Source: Paenibacillus radicibacter (lineage in GTDB: Bacteria; Bacillota; Bacilli; Paenibacillales; NBRC-103111). From it: a stretch of 64,000 nucleotides of DNA. Positions within the stretch are counted from its first letter, which is position 1. The number at the start of each line of letters is the position of its first letter. Below, piece by piece: positions 9,132 to 18,165 of this stretch. The translations under genes and the position numbers were made by a program. The notes below the pieces were generated by a model. The model did no database searches. It was not told the DNA's origin and saw only the letters and a program-made list of their open reading frames with translations. The stretch is from NCBI RefSeq assembly GCF_024721995.1, contig NZ_JANQBC010000008.1, forward strand, positions 243,860 through 307,859, in the 5' to 3' direction.

Positions 9132-10313
9132 TTATAGCTGTTCCACAACCATGGCTACACCTTGCCCGCCACCTACGCAAAGGGATACTAGCCCCAATTC
9201 CACCGATCTTCGCTTCATCCCATGCAGCAGAGTTGTTAGGACACGCGCACCACTAGCACCAATTGGGTGACCTAGTGCAATCGCACCACCATATGGATTA
9301 ACAATGGATGGATCAAGTTCTAAGTCTCGCATCACAGCAAGAGATTGCACCGAGAATGCTTCATTTAGTTCCACAAGTCCAATGTCGTTCATTGTTAATC
9401 CAGCCGATTGCAATGCGAGGCGGACGGCAGGAACAGGTCCAAGTCCCATATAAGCTGGATCTACACCCGCTGCCGCGAACGAGCGAATTTTAGCAAGTGG
9501 TTGTAAATCTAGTTCCATTGCTCGCTCTTTCGAGCATACGACAACCGCCGCGGCACCATCATTAATGCCTGAACTGTTTCCGGCTGTTACACTCCCATCC
9601 CTTTGAAAAGAAGGCTTGAGCTTCGCCAGCATATCGATTGTCATGCCAGCTCGTGGGTGTTCATCGGCTACAATAGATACCGGTTTTCCTTTTTTATCGA
9701 AATAAGTAACAGGTGTTAGTTCTTCATCAAACATACCTGTTAAACGAGCTTGCTCTACTTTCTGCTGACTAGACAAAGCAAAAGCATCCTGCTCCTCACG
9801 CGTAATCCCGTACTTAGCTGCAATGGACTCTGCAGTAATTCCCATACCTATATCTAGGATTGCACAAGCTAATCCGTCGTTCATCATTACATCTACCAGC
9901 TGTCCGTCACCCATCCGGTAACCCGTACGAGCTTTCTTCAGTATATAAGGTGCCTGGCTCATATTTTCCATACCACCTGCAACCATTAATTGGGCTTCGC
10001 CGCTTCGTATCGTTTGCACTGCCTGCATCACAGCCTTTAGTCCTGATCCGCACACGATATTAATCGTTGTGGCATTAGCCGTATAGGGAATCCCTGCCTT
10101 CATCTGTGCCTGCCGTGCTGGATTCTGTCCAAGTCCAGCTTGCAATACATTGCCCATTAGCACCTCATCTACTGCTTCTCCAGGAACATTCGCTCGTTTT
10201 AACGCTTCTTGGATGACATGTGCTCCTAGTTCAACAGCGGATACATCTTGAAGTCCTCCAAGAAATGAACCAATTGGAGTACGTACGGCGCTTGCGATAA
10301 CGATCTCTTTCAT
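9132..10313 (-). CDS. Acetyl-CoA acetyltransferase / thiolase
   Basis: This protein of about 393 residues shows all thiolase landmarks: nucleophilic Cys in NIVCGSGLKAV near residue 88, NEAFSVQ, GHPIGASGARV with the catalytic His, and the second active-site Cys in SLCVGGGQGVA. It catalyses reversible condensation or thiolysis of acyl-CoA. The ATG at 10313 has GGAG 6 bp upstream and is preferred over the GTG at 10325. It is the first gene of an operon with the acyl-CoA ligase and has the heptamer operator candidate 49 bp upstream. Its place next to a ligase and transporter suggests catabolism of an imported acid. Confidence 0.92.
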   Translation of the reverse strand: MKEIVIASAVRTPIGSFLGGLQDVSAVELGAHVIQEALKRANVPGEAVDEVLMGNVLQAGLGQNPARQAQMKAGIPYTANATTINIVCGSGLKAVMQAVQTIRSGEAQLMVAGGMENMSQAPYILKKARTGYRMGDGQLVDVMMNDGLACAILDIGMGITAESIAAKYGITREEQDAFALSSQQKVEQARLTGMFDEELTPVTYFDKKGKPVSIVADEHPRAGMTIDMLAKLKPSFQRDGSVTAGNSSGINDGAAAVVVCSKERAMELDLQPLAKIRSFAAAGVDPAYMGLGPVPAVRLALQSAGLTMNDIGLVELNEAFSVQSLAVMRDLELDPSIVNPYGGAIALGHPIGASGARVLTTLLHGMKRRSVELGLVSLCVGGGQGVAMVVEQL

Positions 10314-10362
10314 GACTATCTCCACCCACCTTGTATCGTGTATTTGTAGTAAACCATGATCG

Positions 10363-10380
10363 AGTTACAAATTAGTTACA
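10363..10380 (-). promoter_or_regulatory. Candidate SARP-type operator: heptamer direct repeat upstream of thiolase gene
   Basis: The heptamer TGTAACT occurs twice (10374-10380 and 10363-10369 on the minus strand) with an 11-bp period, 49 bp before the thiolase ATG. Including two flanking bases, it matches the livK-proximal element (4244-4261) at 19 of 20 positions. Unlike that copy it lies in non-coding DNA, so coding constraint cannot explain it. Confidence 0.65.
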
Positions 10381-10384
10381 AAAG

Positions 10385-10425
10385 CAAAAAAATCCTTCTT
10401 TTCCGAAGAATAGGAGGATTTTTTT
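10385..10425 (-). terminator. Intrinsic terminator after the spoVID-like gene
   Basis: An A/T-rich stem with AATCCT/AGGATT core and a 12-base loop is followed by T-runs on both strands. It lies 18 bp beyond the spoVID-like stop codon and insulates the thiolase operon from it. Confidence 0.7.
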
Positions 10426-10442
10426 CTAAAACATATATTTGA

Positions 10443-11741
10443 TTATCTCGGAATGTACAAAATTTGACCGACTTGTACTTCCTCCGCGCTTTTTGCATTG
10501 TAATGCAACAGCTCACGTTGATTCACACTGTACTTACGTGCGATATTTTCGATATTGTCTTCTTTTTGTACAATGCACAATTTAACACTCTTAAATTTAT
10601 TGTTGTCCGAATCTTCCCGAAGGAATAAACGACGCCATTCCAATCCATTCATCCGTGAAGAATCTGATTCTGTTACAGCCGGAACACTATCTACTCTCGT
10701 ATCATTAGAACCGCTTGGCTTAATGAGCGATTGAATTCCGTAAGGCTTGCTTATCGGTTGCTCATGCGGCTCTTGCGTATGACTGTCAACAGATTGCTTA
10801 CTCGCAAAAGCAACTTTTAACTCCTTGGGTTCTTCCATGACGATGTTCGAGATTGGAACTTCATAAGCAGCAACTGCATGATCCGCTGGTTGATGTTGAA
10901 AGTTAGCATTTAGATCAAACGGTGCCTGAAAGTTTGAATACGCATCCGCATGTGACTCATCTTCTTGCGACTGAGCTAGCACATGAGTTTGTGCTAGCTC
11001 ATGCACCTGATCCTCAACAATTGGACGCACTTGATCCGGCTCAGTAATCGGTACATAAGCATCCGCTTTCGCTTCTGCATCCGAACTAGTAACGGATGGT
11101 TCAATAGCAGGCGCATGCCATTCGGACTTCACTTCATCCTCCCGATAATCAGGAGGAGGGGAATGCCACGGCTGATAGGTCTGGATAGGTTCAGCTGATG
11201 TCCATGGTTCATCGAGTGAAGCAACTCCCGACACTTGTTTCTCTACTTCATCTTCGTCTGCTTGATCCCAACGAGGAGCATTCATTTCATGCTTGAATGA
11301 CATCTCCTCTTGCATCCAGGACGGTTCTGCGGGTTGGATCGATGTCACTTCAACACCATGTAGCGACAACACCCCTGTCACATTCAAATTTCGTGTAGAG
11401 AGCAGTTCTACATCGAAATTTTCAATCTCCACCATAATATCCTCAATCTTGTTAATTCGACTCATGGGCAGCGTAATTTCAACGGGTATAAGATGTTCCA
11501 ATGTTCGCTTATCCGCATCGATATCACCAACATACTGCCCAGAAAGCAGTAAATTTCCTTTGAGAACCGCTTGTTCTTGTTGTACAACGACTTGAATATG
11601 TGGAACTAGTTCAACTTCAGTTAGTTCTTGAATGCCTATCGATTCATCCGCTAGATGAACGCGTTCATAAATATCGAATCGTAAGCCTTTCCCTTTATCA
11701 GCCACAATAATCGTCCTCCCTTCCCAATCAACCGATATCAT
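10443..11741 (-). CDS. spoVID: SpoVID-like spore coat morphogenesis protein with C-terminal LysM
   Basis: This 432-residue protein has an N-terminal globular region (to about residue 150) with alternating hydrophobic strands. A long acidic, His/Gln/Pro-rich low-complexity middle follows, and the protein ends in a LysM module (VQKEDNIENIARKYSVNQRELLHYNA...VGQILYIPR). This is the SpoVID layout, and it sits near hemL as spoVID does in B. subtilis. There SpoVID guides coat layers around the forespore and is made in the mother cell. The middle region is not conserved enough to prove orthology. No strong ribosome binding site precedes the ATG at 11741. Confidence 0.7.
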   Translation of the reverse strand: MISVDWEGRTIIVADKGKGLRFDIYERVHLADESIGIQELTEVELVPHIQVVVQQEQAVLKGNLLLSGQYVGDIDADKRTLEHLIPVEITLPMSRINKIEDIMVEIENFDVELLSTRNLNVTGVLSLHGVEVTSIQPAEPSWMQEEMSFKHEMNAPRWDQADEDEVEKQVSGVASLDEPWTSAEPIQTYQPWHSPPPDYREDEVKSEWHAPAIEPSVTSSDAEAKADAYVPITEPDQVRPIVEDQVHELAQTHVLAQSQEDESHADAYSNFQAPFDLNANFQHQPADHAVAAYEVPISNIVMEEPKELKVAFASKQSVDSHTQEPHEQPISKPYGIQSLIKPSGSNDTRVDSVPAVTESDSSRMNGLEWRRLFLREDSDNNKFKSVKLCIVQKEDNIENIARKYSVNQRELLHYNAKSAEEVQVGQILYIPR

Positions 11742-11780
11742 CGTCTCTACGATTATATTGTGGGAGGGAGCCGAGCATGC

Positions 11781-12662
11781 CTACATTTTTCCGGAGGCAC
11801 TTAACCCTTCGTACAACTCCTGCAAATCGGATGGGATCGGACACTCCAGTTCAATTGCTTCTGATGTAATAGGATGCTCGAAACTTAGTTTATATCCGTG
11901 AAGCGCTTGTCTAGGCAGCAGTTCTTGATTACCTCCATATAAACGATCCCCAATTAAGGGATGACCCAAGTAGCTTATATGAACGCGGATCTGATGTGTC
12001 CGACCTGTCTCTAGTTCAACCTCAACAAGCGCTGCATCTTTCATTTGTTCGATTACTCGATAGTGCGTTAGGGCTGCATCACCATTAGTCGATACTCGCC
12101 GCTTTCCTGTTGTGTGTCGATCCTTACCAATCGGTGCATCAATAGTCCCTTGAACTTTTGTAAAATGACCTTCTGCAATCGCCAAATACGTGCGGTTAAT
12201 TGTCTTTTGACGCATCGCTTCATCAAGGTGAAGCTGGGCAAGTTCATTTTTTGCATACAAAACAAGTCCCGTTGTATCCGCATCTAAGCGATGTATATGC
12301 CGTACACGACACGCTTGTCCCGTCATTTCGTAATAAGAGGCTAACTGATTGCCGAGTGTCCCTACTTGATCTGGGGAAGCCGGATGAACCGCAATCCCTG
12401 CAGGTTTATTGACAACAAGGCACCAATCATCCTCGTAAACAATATCAACATCACCCCACTGTGAGACGAAAGGCCCAGATTGTTCCGGAAAAAGACGAAG
12501 TAATAGACGTCCGCCCTGTGACTTGATGTCACCGCGGCTCTTCAGTCGATTCCAATATTTAAGTGGGACTTGTATTTGGCGATTGACCTCTTCATAGGAA
12601 GATGCTTCATCTCCAGAAAGTGGAATTGACAGCCATTCTCCCTTACGTATCAAACCCCTCAT
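11781..12662 (-). CDS. rluD: RluA/RluD family pseudouridine synthase
   Basis: This protein of about 293 residues has the catalytic motif HRLDADTTGLVLYAKN, whose Asp attacks the uridine. It also has GRTHQIRVHISYLGHPLIGD, both hallmarks of the RluA family. Substrates are uridines in 23S rRNA or tRNA; which one is not decidable here. I place the start at the ATG at 12662, which overlaps the stop of a small upstream ORF as ATGA. The longer frame from 12725 has no ribosome binding site and would overlap that ORF. An S4-like domain is not obvious at the N-terminus. Confidence 0.87.
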   Translation of the reverse strand: MRGLIRKGEWLSIPLSGDEASSYEEVNRQIQVPLKYWNRLKSRGDIKSQGGRLLLRLFPEQSGPFVSQWGDVDIVYEDDWCLVVNKPAGIAVHPASPDQVGTLGNQLASYYEMTGQACRVRHIHRLDADTTGLVLYAKNELAQLHLDEAMRQKTINRTYLAIAEGHFTKVQGTIDAPIGKDRHTTGKRRVSTNGDAALTHYRVIEQMKDAALVEVELETGRTHQIRVHISYLGHPLIGDRLYGGNQELLPRQALHGYKLSFEHPITSEAIELECPIPSDLQELYEGLSASGKM

Positions 12663-12778
12663 CGCTTGCGCCCCATGTACATATAGAGTAAAATGCCTAC
12701 TAACAATACGCCGAAACCAATGCATAGAACGATCAGTTCAAACGGAAAACCAAAGAAAAAATAACGTTTACCAAACAT
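12659..12778 (-). CDS. Small single-pass membrane protein, 39 residues, coupled to rluD
   Basis: A 40-codon ORF starts with ATG at 12778, after an AGGTGA ribosome binding site 4 bp upstream. It encodes an aromatic N-terminus (MFGKRYFFFGFPF), one hydrophobic helix (ELIVLCIGFGVLLVGILL) and a basic end (GRKR). Its TGA overlaps the rluD ATG by 4 bp, suggesting translational coupling. The composition is that of a real small membrane protein. I do not recognise a family. Confidence 0.7.
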   Translation of the reverse strand: MFGKRYFFFGFPFELIVLCIGFGVLLVGILLYMYMGRKR

Positions 12779-12944
12779 TTAGTCACCTAATTTCCAAAAC
12801 ATGATTATAAACTTTAACAATTACCATTATATTAACATCCTTTTCTATGATAGAATAGGAGAGGCTTTCGTACTGTTTTTTTACAAAAATCGACATATAT
12901 CTACACCGACTACAACTATTATATGTGTAATTTAATAAATAAAA

Positions 12945-12966
12945 AAGATCCCAAGCTGAGGATCTT
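12945..12966 (-). terminator. Hairpin with minus-strand U-tract before the glycosidase gene
   Basis: The 7-bp stem AAGATCC/GGATCTT with an 8-base loop is followed on the minus strand by TTTTTTATTTATT, a canonical intrinsic terminator. On the plus strand it is a leader hairpin just upstream of the glycosidase ribosome binding site. It may stop antisense transcripts from reaching the rluD operon. Confidence 0.55.
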
Positions 12967-12982
12967 AGGAGTGTGAGAACAA

Positions 12983-14320
12983 TTGAATAAGCAAGGTTTA
13001 TTTAGCAGTATTGGCAATTGGGGCACTTTTAAGCGAGCTCTATTATTAGTTACACTAGCTATCTTTTTTTCCTCATCCTTCTTATATTTCACAGGACCAG
13101 GAAGTAAAATTCGGATGTTCCTAGCCGAAACCGTTATTACAACCCAGCATCGAGATTGGGCATGGATCTTCGTCGGTAGTGAAAAACGTGATGAAATGGT
13201 TGCTGCTATGCAGCGAATGAGTGATGATAATGCAGAAGAAAAACAAGACTTAGGCGCTGTTACACGTCGTAAGCACGAAGGTAAACTTGCTGAAGTCGTT
13301 GATATTAAAGGTGATACATGGGTTGGTAAAAAAATGTACGTGTACGATCCACATGCAATTCGTGTCGTTGTCCCACATAAACAAGGGGAGGGAGAACGCA
13401 TTACTTCGATGGTGGAACGTACTGGAGCTATCGGTGGTGTAAACGGCGGTGGTTTCAGTGATCCAGAAGGTTTAGGTAATGGATTTGCCGCAATTGGTGC
13501 GATTATGTCTGGCGGCAAACTTCTATTTACAGATACAGGCGATGATGTTGGTCAACATATCGTAGGATTTACCAAAGACGGAACACTTATTATCGGTAAA
13601 TATTCCGTTAATGAATTACGAAAACTAGGTGTAACTGAAGCTGTATCGTTCTATCCACGTGTTATTGCTAACGGTAACCCACTTATTACGAAAGGTGATG
13701 GCGGTTGGGGTCGTGCTCCGCGTACAGCAGTTGGACAACGTGCAGATGGAACAGTTATCTTTATCGTAATTGATGGGCGTCAAGCACACAGTGTCGGCGC
13801 TACACTTCGCGAAGTTCAAGATTTACTTTTAGAAGAAGGCTGTATTAATGCTGGATTCTTAGATGGCGGTGCTTCTTCTGAGATGGTATTTAATAATGAA
13901 CTGCTTACGAGTCCATCTTCTCGTTACGGTGAGCGTCGATTACCAACTGGTTTCTTAGTATTTGAAAATCCTGAATCCATTAAAGTTGACGGCGTATGGG
14001 ATGGCTTAACGAATATTGATCCAGGCGGCAGTTATGACCACCCGGATTACATTAAAGAGCAGCAAGATAAAGCCAAGAAAAATCAAAACAGCAACAACAA
14101 CAACAACAAACAAAATAGTCCTACCAAAAAGCCAGAGGGATCTCCTCCCTCTGGCAACAATAAAAATTCATCTACTGAGTCTTCTAATCAAGAATCAAGT
14201 ACCAAACCAACGACAAAATCAGAGCAATCACCTGCTACAGAATCTAAGGAGCAGAATGAAACACAGCATGCTCCAGCGAACAATAACAATAATGAAGTTG
14301 TACCTTCTCAAACACCTTAA
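12983..14320 (+). CDS. Membrane-anchored phosphodiester glycosidase family protein
   Basis: This 445-residue protein starts at TTG (12983) with AGGAG 11 bp upstream. It has an N-terminal membrane anchor (residues about 19-40), then a NAGPA/phosphodiester-glycosidase domain (about 120-335). Landmarks are GGVNGGGF, AVGQRADGTVIFIVIDGRQ and the family motif FLDGGASSEM. The last 100 residues are a disordered Asn/Gln/Ser/Lys/Thr-rich tail. Family members remove a sugar from a phosphodiester-linked glycan, and some act on cell-wall glycopolymers. It probably acts outside the membrane. It is transcribed divergently from rluD and ends at a 17-bp-stem terminator. Confidence 0.85.
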   Translation: MNKQGLFSSIGNWGTFKRALLLVTLAIFFSSSFLYFTGPGSKIRMFLAETVITTQHRDWAWIFVGSEKRDEMVAAMQRMSDDNAEEKQDLGAVTRRKHEGKLAEVVDIKGDTWVGKKMYVYDPHAIRVVVPHKQGEGERITSMVERTGAIGGVNGGGFSDPEGLGNGFAAIGAIMSGGKLLFTDTGDDVGQHIVGFTKDGTLIIGKYSVNELRKLGVTEAVSFYPRVIANGNPLITKGDGGWGRAPRTAVGQRADGTVIFIVIDGRQAHSVGATLREVQDLLLEEGCINAGFLDGGASSEMVFNNELLTSPSSRYGERRLPTGFLVFENPESIKVDGVWDGLTNIDPGGSYDHPDYIKEQQDKAKKNQNSNNNNNKQNSPTKKPEGSPPSGNNKNSSTESSNQESSTKPTTKSEQSPATESKEQNETQHAPANNNNNEVVPSQTP

Positions 14321-14340
14321 TACATACGATTCACAGAAAA

Positions 14341-14380
14341 GAGCACGAACCGAGTTACATTGATAACTCGGTTCGTGCTC
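14341..14380. terminator. Bidirectional terminator between glycosidase gene and hemL
   Basis: A perfect 17-bp stem beginning GAGCACGAACC with a 6-base loop lies between two convergent genes. T-rich sequence follows on both strands (TTCATTT on plus, TTTTC on minus). It should end both the glycosidase transcript and the heme operon. Confidence 0.85.
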
Positions 14381-14401
14381 TTCATTTATATGCTGTGTTG
14401 T

Positions 14402-15706
14402 CTATTTAGCGAGTTTTTCTAACGCACGGCGGTTCGCAGTAATCGTAATCTCGATATCTTCATCCGTATGTGCTGCCGATACGAACATACCCTCAAACTG
14501 GGATGGCGCGATCGAAATGCCTTGATCCAGCATATTAGAGAAGTACGCTTTAAACATCTCCAAATTAGACTGTTTTGCGATATCGTAATTCGTCACTTTC
14601 TGATCGATGAAGAACGGACATACCATCGAACCTACACGGTTAATCGTACAAGGAATACCAAGCTCCTGCGCATTACGCGTAAAGCCCTCTTCAAGACGTG
14701 CCGCTTTGCGCTCAAGATCCTCATATACACCTGGTTCACCAAGAAGCTTAAGTGTCGTATAACCAGCAGCCATTGCAAGTGGGTTACCTGACAACGTACC
14801 CGCTTGATAAATCGGACCACTCGGTGCAATTTGCTCAAGAATTTCACGTTTACCACCGTAAGCGCCAACTGGCAGTCCACCACCAATGACTTTACCTAGG
14901 CACGTAATATCCGGGTCGATACCTAACAAACCTTGAGCAGAATGTAAGCCCACACGGAAACCTGTCATGACTTCATCAAAAATAAGCAATGCGCCGTACT
15001 CTTTCGTTACACGGCGAAGTCCCTCCAAGAAGCCTGGAAGCGGTGGAACAACCCCCATATTACCTGCGATTGGTTCAACAATGATCGCTGCAATGTCTTC
15101 ACCAAAGCGCTCAAACACAAGCTCCACAGTTGCTAGATCGTTATATGGGACCGTAATTGTATTACTTGCAACGCTTTCCGGTACACCGGGCGAATCCGGA
15201 AGACCGAGTGTCGCAACGCCTGAACCTGCTTTAATGAGCAAGGAATCTGCATGACCATGATAGCTACCTTCGAACTTCAAGATCTTGTTGCGCTTCGTAT
15301 AGCCGCGTGCAAGACGAATCGCACTCATCGTTGCCTCTGTGCCCGAGTTCACCATACGTACAATCTCCATCGATGGAATGCGAGATGTAACAAGCTTCGC
15401 CATCTCTGTCTCAATTAGTGTCGGTGCTCCAAAGCTCATACCCTTAAGCGCAGTCTGTGTTACCGCCTCAACCACTTCAGGATGTGCATGTCCCATAATG
15501 AGCGGACCCCATGAGCATACATAATCGATGAATGTATTGCCATCAATATCATATACGCGTGAGCCTTGACCACGATCCATATAGACAGGTGTTAATCCTA
15601 CAGAGCGAAACGCCCGAACCGGGGAGTTAACGCCTCCAGGTATATATTGCTTCGCTTCAGCAAATGCCGCAGCAGAACGTGTATCTTTTCTAGTTGTATT
15701 CGTCAT
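14402..15706 (-). CDS. hemL: Glutamate-1-semialdehyde 2,1-aminomutase
   Basis: This protein of about 434 residues converts glutamate-1-semialdehyde to 5-aminolevulinate. It has the class III aminotransferase pattern: [27 protein letters not shown], and the PLP-lysine motif [17 protein letters not shown]. The ATG at 15706 has GGGGG 8 bp upstream and is favoured over the one at 15721, which almost abuts the hemY stop. It is the last gene of the heme cluster here, although it acts second in the pathway. Confidence 0.95.
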   Translation of the reverse strand: MTNTTRKDTRSAAAFAEAKQYIPGGVNSPVRAFRSVGLTPVYMDRGQGSRVYDIDGNTFIDYVCSWGPLIMGHAHPEVVEAVTQTALKGMSFGAPTLIETEMAKLVTSRIPSMEIVRMVNSGTEATMSAIRLARGYTKRNKILKFEGSYHGHADSLLIKAGSGVATLGLPDSPGVPESVASNTITVPYNDLATVELVFERFGEDIAAIIVEPIAGNMGVVPPLPGFLEGLRRVTKEYGALLIFDEVMTGFRVGLHSAQGLLGIDPDITCLGKVIGGGLPVGAYGGKREILEQIAPSGPIYQAGTLSGNPLAMAAGYTTLKLLGEPGVYEDLERKAARLEEGFTRNAQELGIPCTINRVGSMVCPFFIDQKVTNYDIAKQSNLEMFKAYFSNMLDQGISIAPSQFEGMFVSAAHTDEDIEITITANRRALEKLAK

Positions 15707-15722
15707 TACCCTAGCCCCCATC

Positions 15723-17168
15723 CTACTTCATTGTTTCTTTCATATGCCCAACAATGTATTCGGCAGCTTCACGACCTTGTCGAATACAATCCGGCAACCC
15801 TACCCCATGGAAACAAGCGCCTGTAGCCCATACGTGCGGCATTACTTGCTTCAAATCGTTACGCAATGTTTCAATCCGATCCAGATGCCCAACACCATAT
15901 TGCGGCATCGAGCGATGAAGTGGTGTAACTTCTGTAAACAATGGTTCTGCTTGTATTCCCATGATTTCTTGCAAGTCTTGGCGTACGCGCTGAACCATCT
16001 GCTCTTCAGTCAATTGCGTCCATTCCTGCTGACCCGAACGTCCTACGTAACAGCGAATGAGCACTTTATCTTTAGGCGCGGTATGCAGCCATTTTTCCGA
16101 AGTAAAGGTACATGCCGTTATAAAGCGTTTTTCACTACGCGGAATAACAAATCCTGATCCATCAAAATTGTAATTCAGTTCATCGCGTTTGTAAGCGAGA
16201 ACAACATTGGCTACCGACACATACTCCAATTTATCAAGAACGGCTGAACTTGCAATATCGGCCAGCAATTTCGCTGTCTGATAAGCAGGTAACGCAATGA
16301 TCACGTAATGAACAATCTCTTTGGTACCGTCTGATAGGAACAGTTCATAGCTGTCTTGTCCCACTTGTTTAACAATGCGATCAACAACGATATTATTGTA
16401 CAAATCTGCATGATCCTGCAGCGCACCGAGTAAACCATCGACTAGCGTCTTGAGTCCCTTACGATACGTCATGAACATCGATTTACCAGCTGCTGATGGT
16501 ATACTGGGTAAATTAGGCTGAGGCGCCTTTTTCGCACGCATTGTACCTAATATTAAACTTCTATATTTACGTTCCATATTTGCAAATTGAGGGAATGTCG
16601 CTTGTAAAGAAAGCTCATGCGTATCCCCTGCATAAATGCCTGCAAGTAGTGGTTCTGCAATGCGGTCTAGTACTTCACTTCCAAGTCGCCGTTCAAGAAA
16701 GTCACCCAATGACTCATCCGCTATATCATCTCTTCGCGGAAGGATAAGATCCATTAATGCCCGAAGTTTGCCTGCAGGTGAAATTAACGATGTTCCGATA
16801 AAAGGTGAAATTTTGGACGGAATGCCCAGCACAAGCCCATCTGGCATCGGATGCAACTCTCCACGATGCAAAATATATGTCTTCTTCGCATCTGGATTAG
16901 TGCCTGTTAACTCCCCTTCTAAACCAAGCTCCTTCGTAAGTTCAATGATTGGCAATTTACGGGACAAGAATGAATCCGGTCCTTTTTCAAAAAGAATACC
17001 CTCGCGCTGTTTCGTATGAATCTTACCGCCAAAGTGCGGTGAAGCCTCATACACTTGAATTTCAGCTTCAAGACCTTGTTTCTCTAGTTGTTTATGCACA
17101 TAATAAGCGGCACTTAATCCTGTTATGCCGCCACCTATGACTGCAATTTTCTTTGTTTGAAGTTCCAT
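15723..17168 (-). CDS. hemY: Coproporphyrinogen III / protoporphyrinogen oxidase HemY
   Basis: This 481-residue flavoprotein begins with the FAD-binding motif [16 protein letters not shown] and has the HemY hallmarks KGPDSFL and [13 protein letters not shown], with AECVGG-like FAD contacts in the C-terminal lobe ([18 protein letters not shown]). In Gram-positive bacteria this enzyme oxidises coproporphyrinogen III to coproporphyrin III (CgoX) in the coproporphyrin-dependent route. It sits between hemH (26-bp gap) and hemL. Confidence 0.94.
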   Translation of the reverse strand: MELQTKKIAVIGGGITGLSAAYYVHKQLEKQGLEAEIQVYEASPHFGGKIHTKQREGILFEKGPDSFLSRKLPIIELTKELGLEGELTGTNPDAKKTYILHRGELHPMPDGLVLGIPSKISPFIGTSLISPAGKLRALMDLILPRRDDIADESLGDFLERRLGSEVLDRIAEPLLAGIYAGDTHELSLQATFPQFANMERKYRSLILGTMRAKKAPQPNLPSIPSAAGKSMFMTYRKGLKTLVDGLLGALQDHADLYNNIVVDRIVKQVGQDSYELFLSDGTKEIVHYVIIALPAYQTAKLLADIASSAVLDKLEYVSVANVVLAYKRDELNYNFDGSGFVIPRSEKRFITACTFTSEKWLHTAPKDKVLIRCYVGRSGQQEWTQLTEEQMVQRVRQDLQEIMGIQAEPLFTEVTPLHRSMPQYGVGHLDRIETLRNDLKQVMPHVWATGACFHGVGLPDCIRQGREAAEYIVGHMKETMK

Positions 17169-17194
17169 CGGGATCTAACCTTTCATAAGCGAGT

Positions 17195-18118
17195 TTACTC
17201 GCTAAGCTTCGCATATACAGCATCACTTAAGGTTTGCATATAAAGCGGGTCTGAATTGAGTGAAGCTGTACGTGTAAGCTTCATTCCGAGTTCAGCTGCT
17301 ACCTCTTTTGCTTCAATATCCAGATCATAAAGAACTTCCAAATGATCGGATACGAATCCTAGCGGACATACGAGTACATTTCGAATCGACTCTTCTTGCT
17401 TAATTGTCTGTACGACATCAAGAATGTCTGGACCCAGCCATGGCACGGATGTACGTCCTGCACTTTGCCATGCAAACTGCCAGTCAGCGACACCTGCAGC
17501 TTCCGCTACAGCACGGGATGTCTCTAGTAATTGGGTTGGATATGGATCTCCCATTTCCACAATTTTCTCTGGCAAGCTGTGTGCTGAGAATAACACACGA
17601 ACAGGCTCTCCATCAAATCCCAATAAACTTGTTCGTACACGCTCTGTCAATGCTTGAACCAGCTTAGGATGTAAATGATAGCTTTCTACAAAGGTCATTG
17701 CAAGACCAAGCTCGTCTGCTTTCTCTTGTGCGCGCTTGATATAAGCACCTACACTCATTGTCGAATAATGTGGAGCAAGCACAATACCAACACCGCGTGA
17801 TACGCCTGCTTTCACCATCTGCTCAACACCATCTTCAATGTAAGGGGATGCATGCTTGAGTCCTTGATAACAGCTAAAGCGTTTATCTGGATGCGCTTGG
17901 TTGAGTGTTGCTTCAAGTGTTGTTACCTGATCATTCGTATGTTGGCGAAGTGGGAAGACCCCGCCTACAATCGCTTCGTAACGCTCTGTCAATTCAGCGA
18001 GCTGCTCAACGCTTGGAGCATGACCTCTGCGAATGTGTGTATAGTATTGTTCGATATGATCCATGCTCTCCGGTGTGCCATAGGACATCACCAGTACACC
18101 AATATGTTCTCTTTCCAC
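17195..18118 (-). CDS. hemH: Ferrochelatase (coproporphyrin III type)
   Basis: This 307-residue protein starts at GTG with AAGTGGG upstream. MSYGTPESMDHIEQYYTHIRRG is the Firmicute ferrochelatase signature. VRVLFSAHSLPEKI carries the conserved metal-coordinating His, and CPLGFVSDHLEVLYDLDIE the conserved Glu region. It inserts Fe2+ into coproporphyrin III to give coproheme. It has no C-terminal iron-sulfur extension. No hemQ is present in this window to finish the pathway. Confidence 0.94.
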   Translation of the reverse strand: MEREHIGVLVMSYGTPESMDHIEQYYTHIRRGHAPSVEQLAELTERYEAIVGGVFPLRQHTNDQVTTLEATLNQAHPDKRFSCYQGLKHASPYIEDGVEQMVKAGVSRGVGIVLAPHYSTMSVGAYIKRAQEKADELGLAMTFVESYHLHPKLVQALTERVRTSLLGFDGEPVRVLFSAHSLPEKIVEMGDPYPTQLLETSRAVAEAAGVADWQFAWQSAGRTSVPWLGPDILDVVQTIKQEESIRNVLVCPLGFVSDHLEVLYDLDIEAKEVAAELGMKLTRTASLNSDPLYMQTLSDAVYAKLSE

Positions 18119-18165
18119 TTATACCCACTTCTTTCTATATAAAGTCTGCCTCTTATCTGGGTGAT

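Noticed and set aside
12919..13518. Minus-strand frame of 199 codons opposite the glycosidase gene
   Set aside because: The composition is poor (Pro/Thr/Ser runs) and the plus-strand product is a clear NAGPA-domain protein.
14016..14363. Plus-strand frame overlapping the glycosidase 3' end
   Set aside because: It is an out-of-frame reading of the Asn/Gln-rich tail and runs through the terminator.
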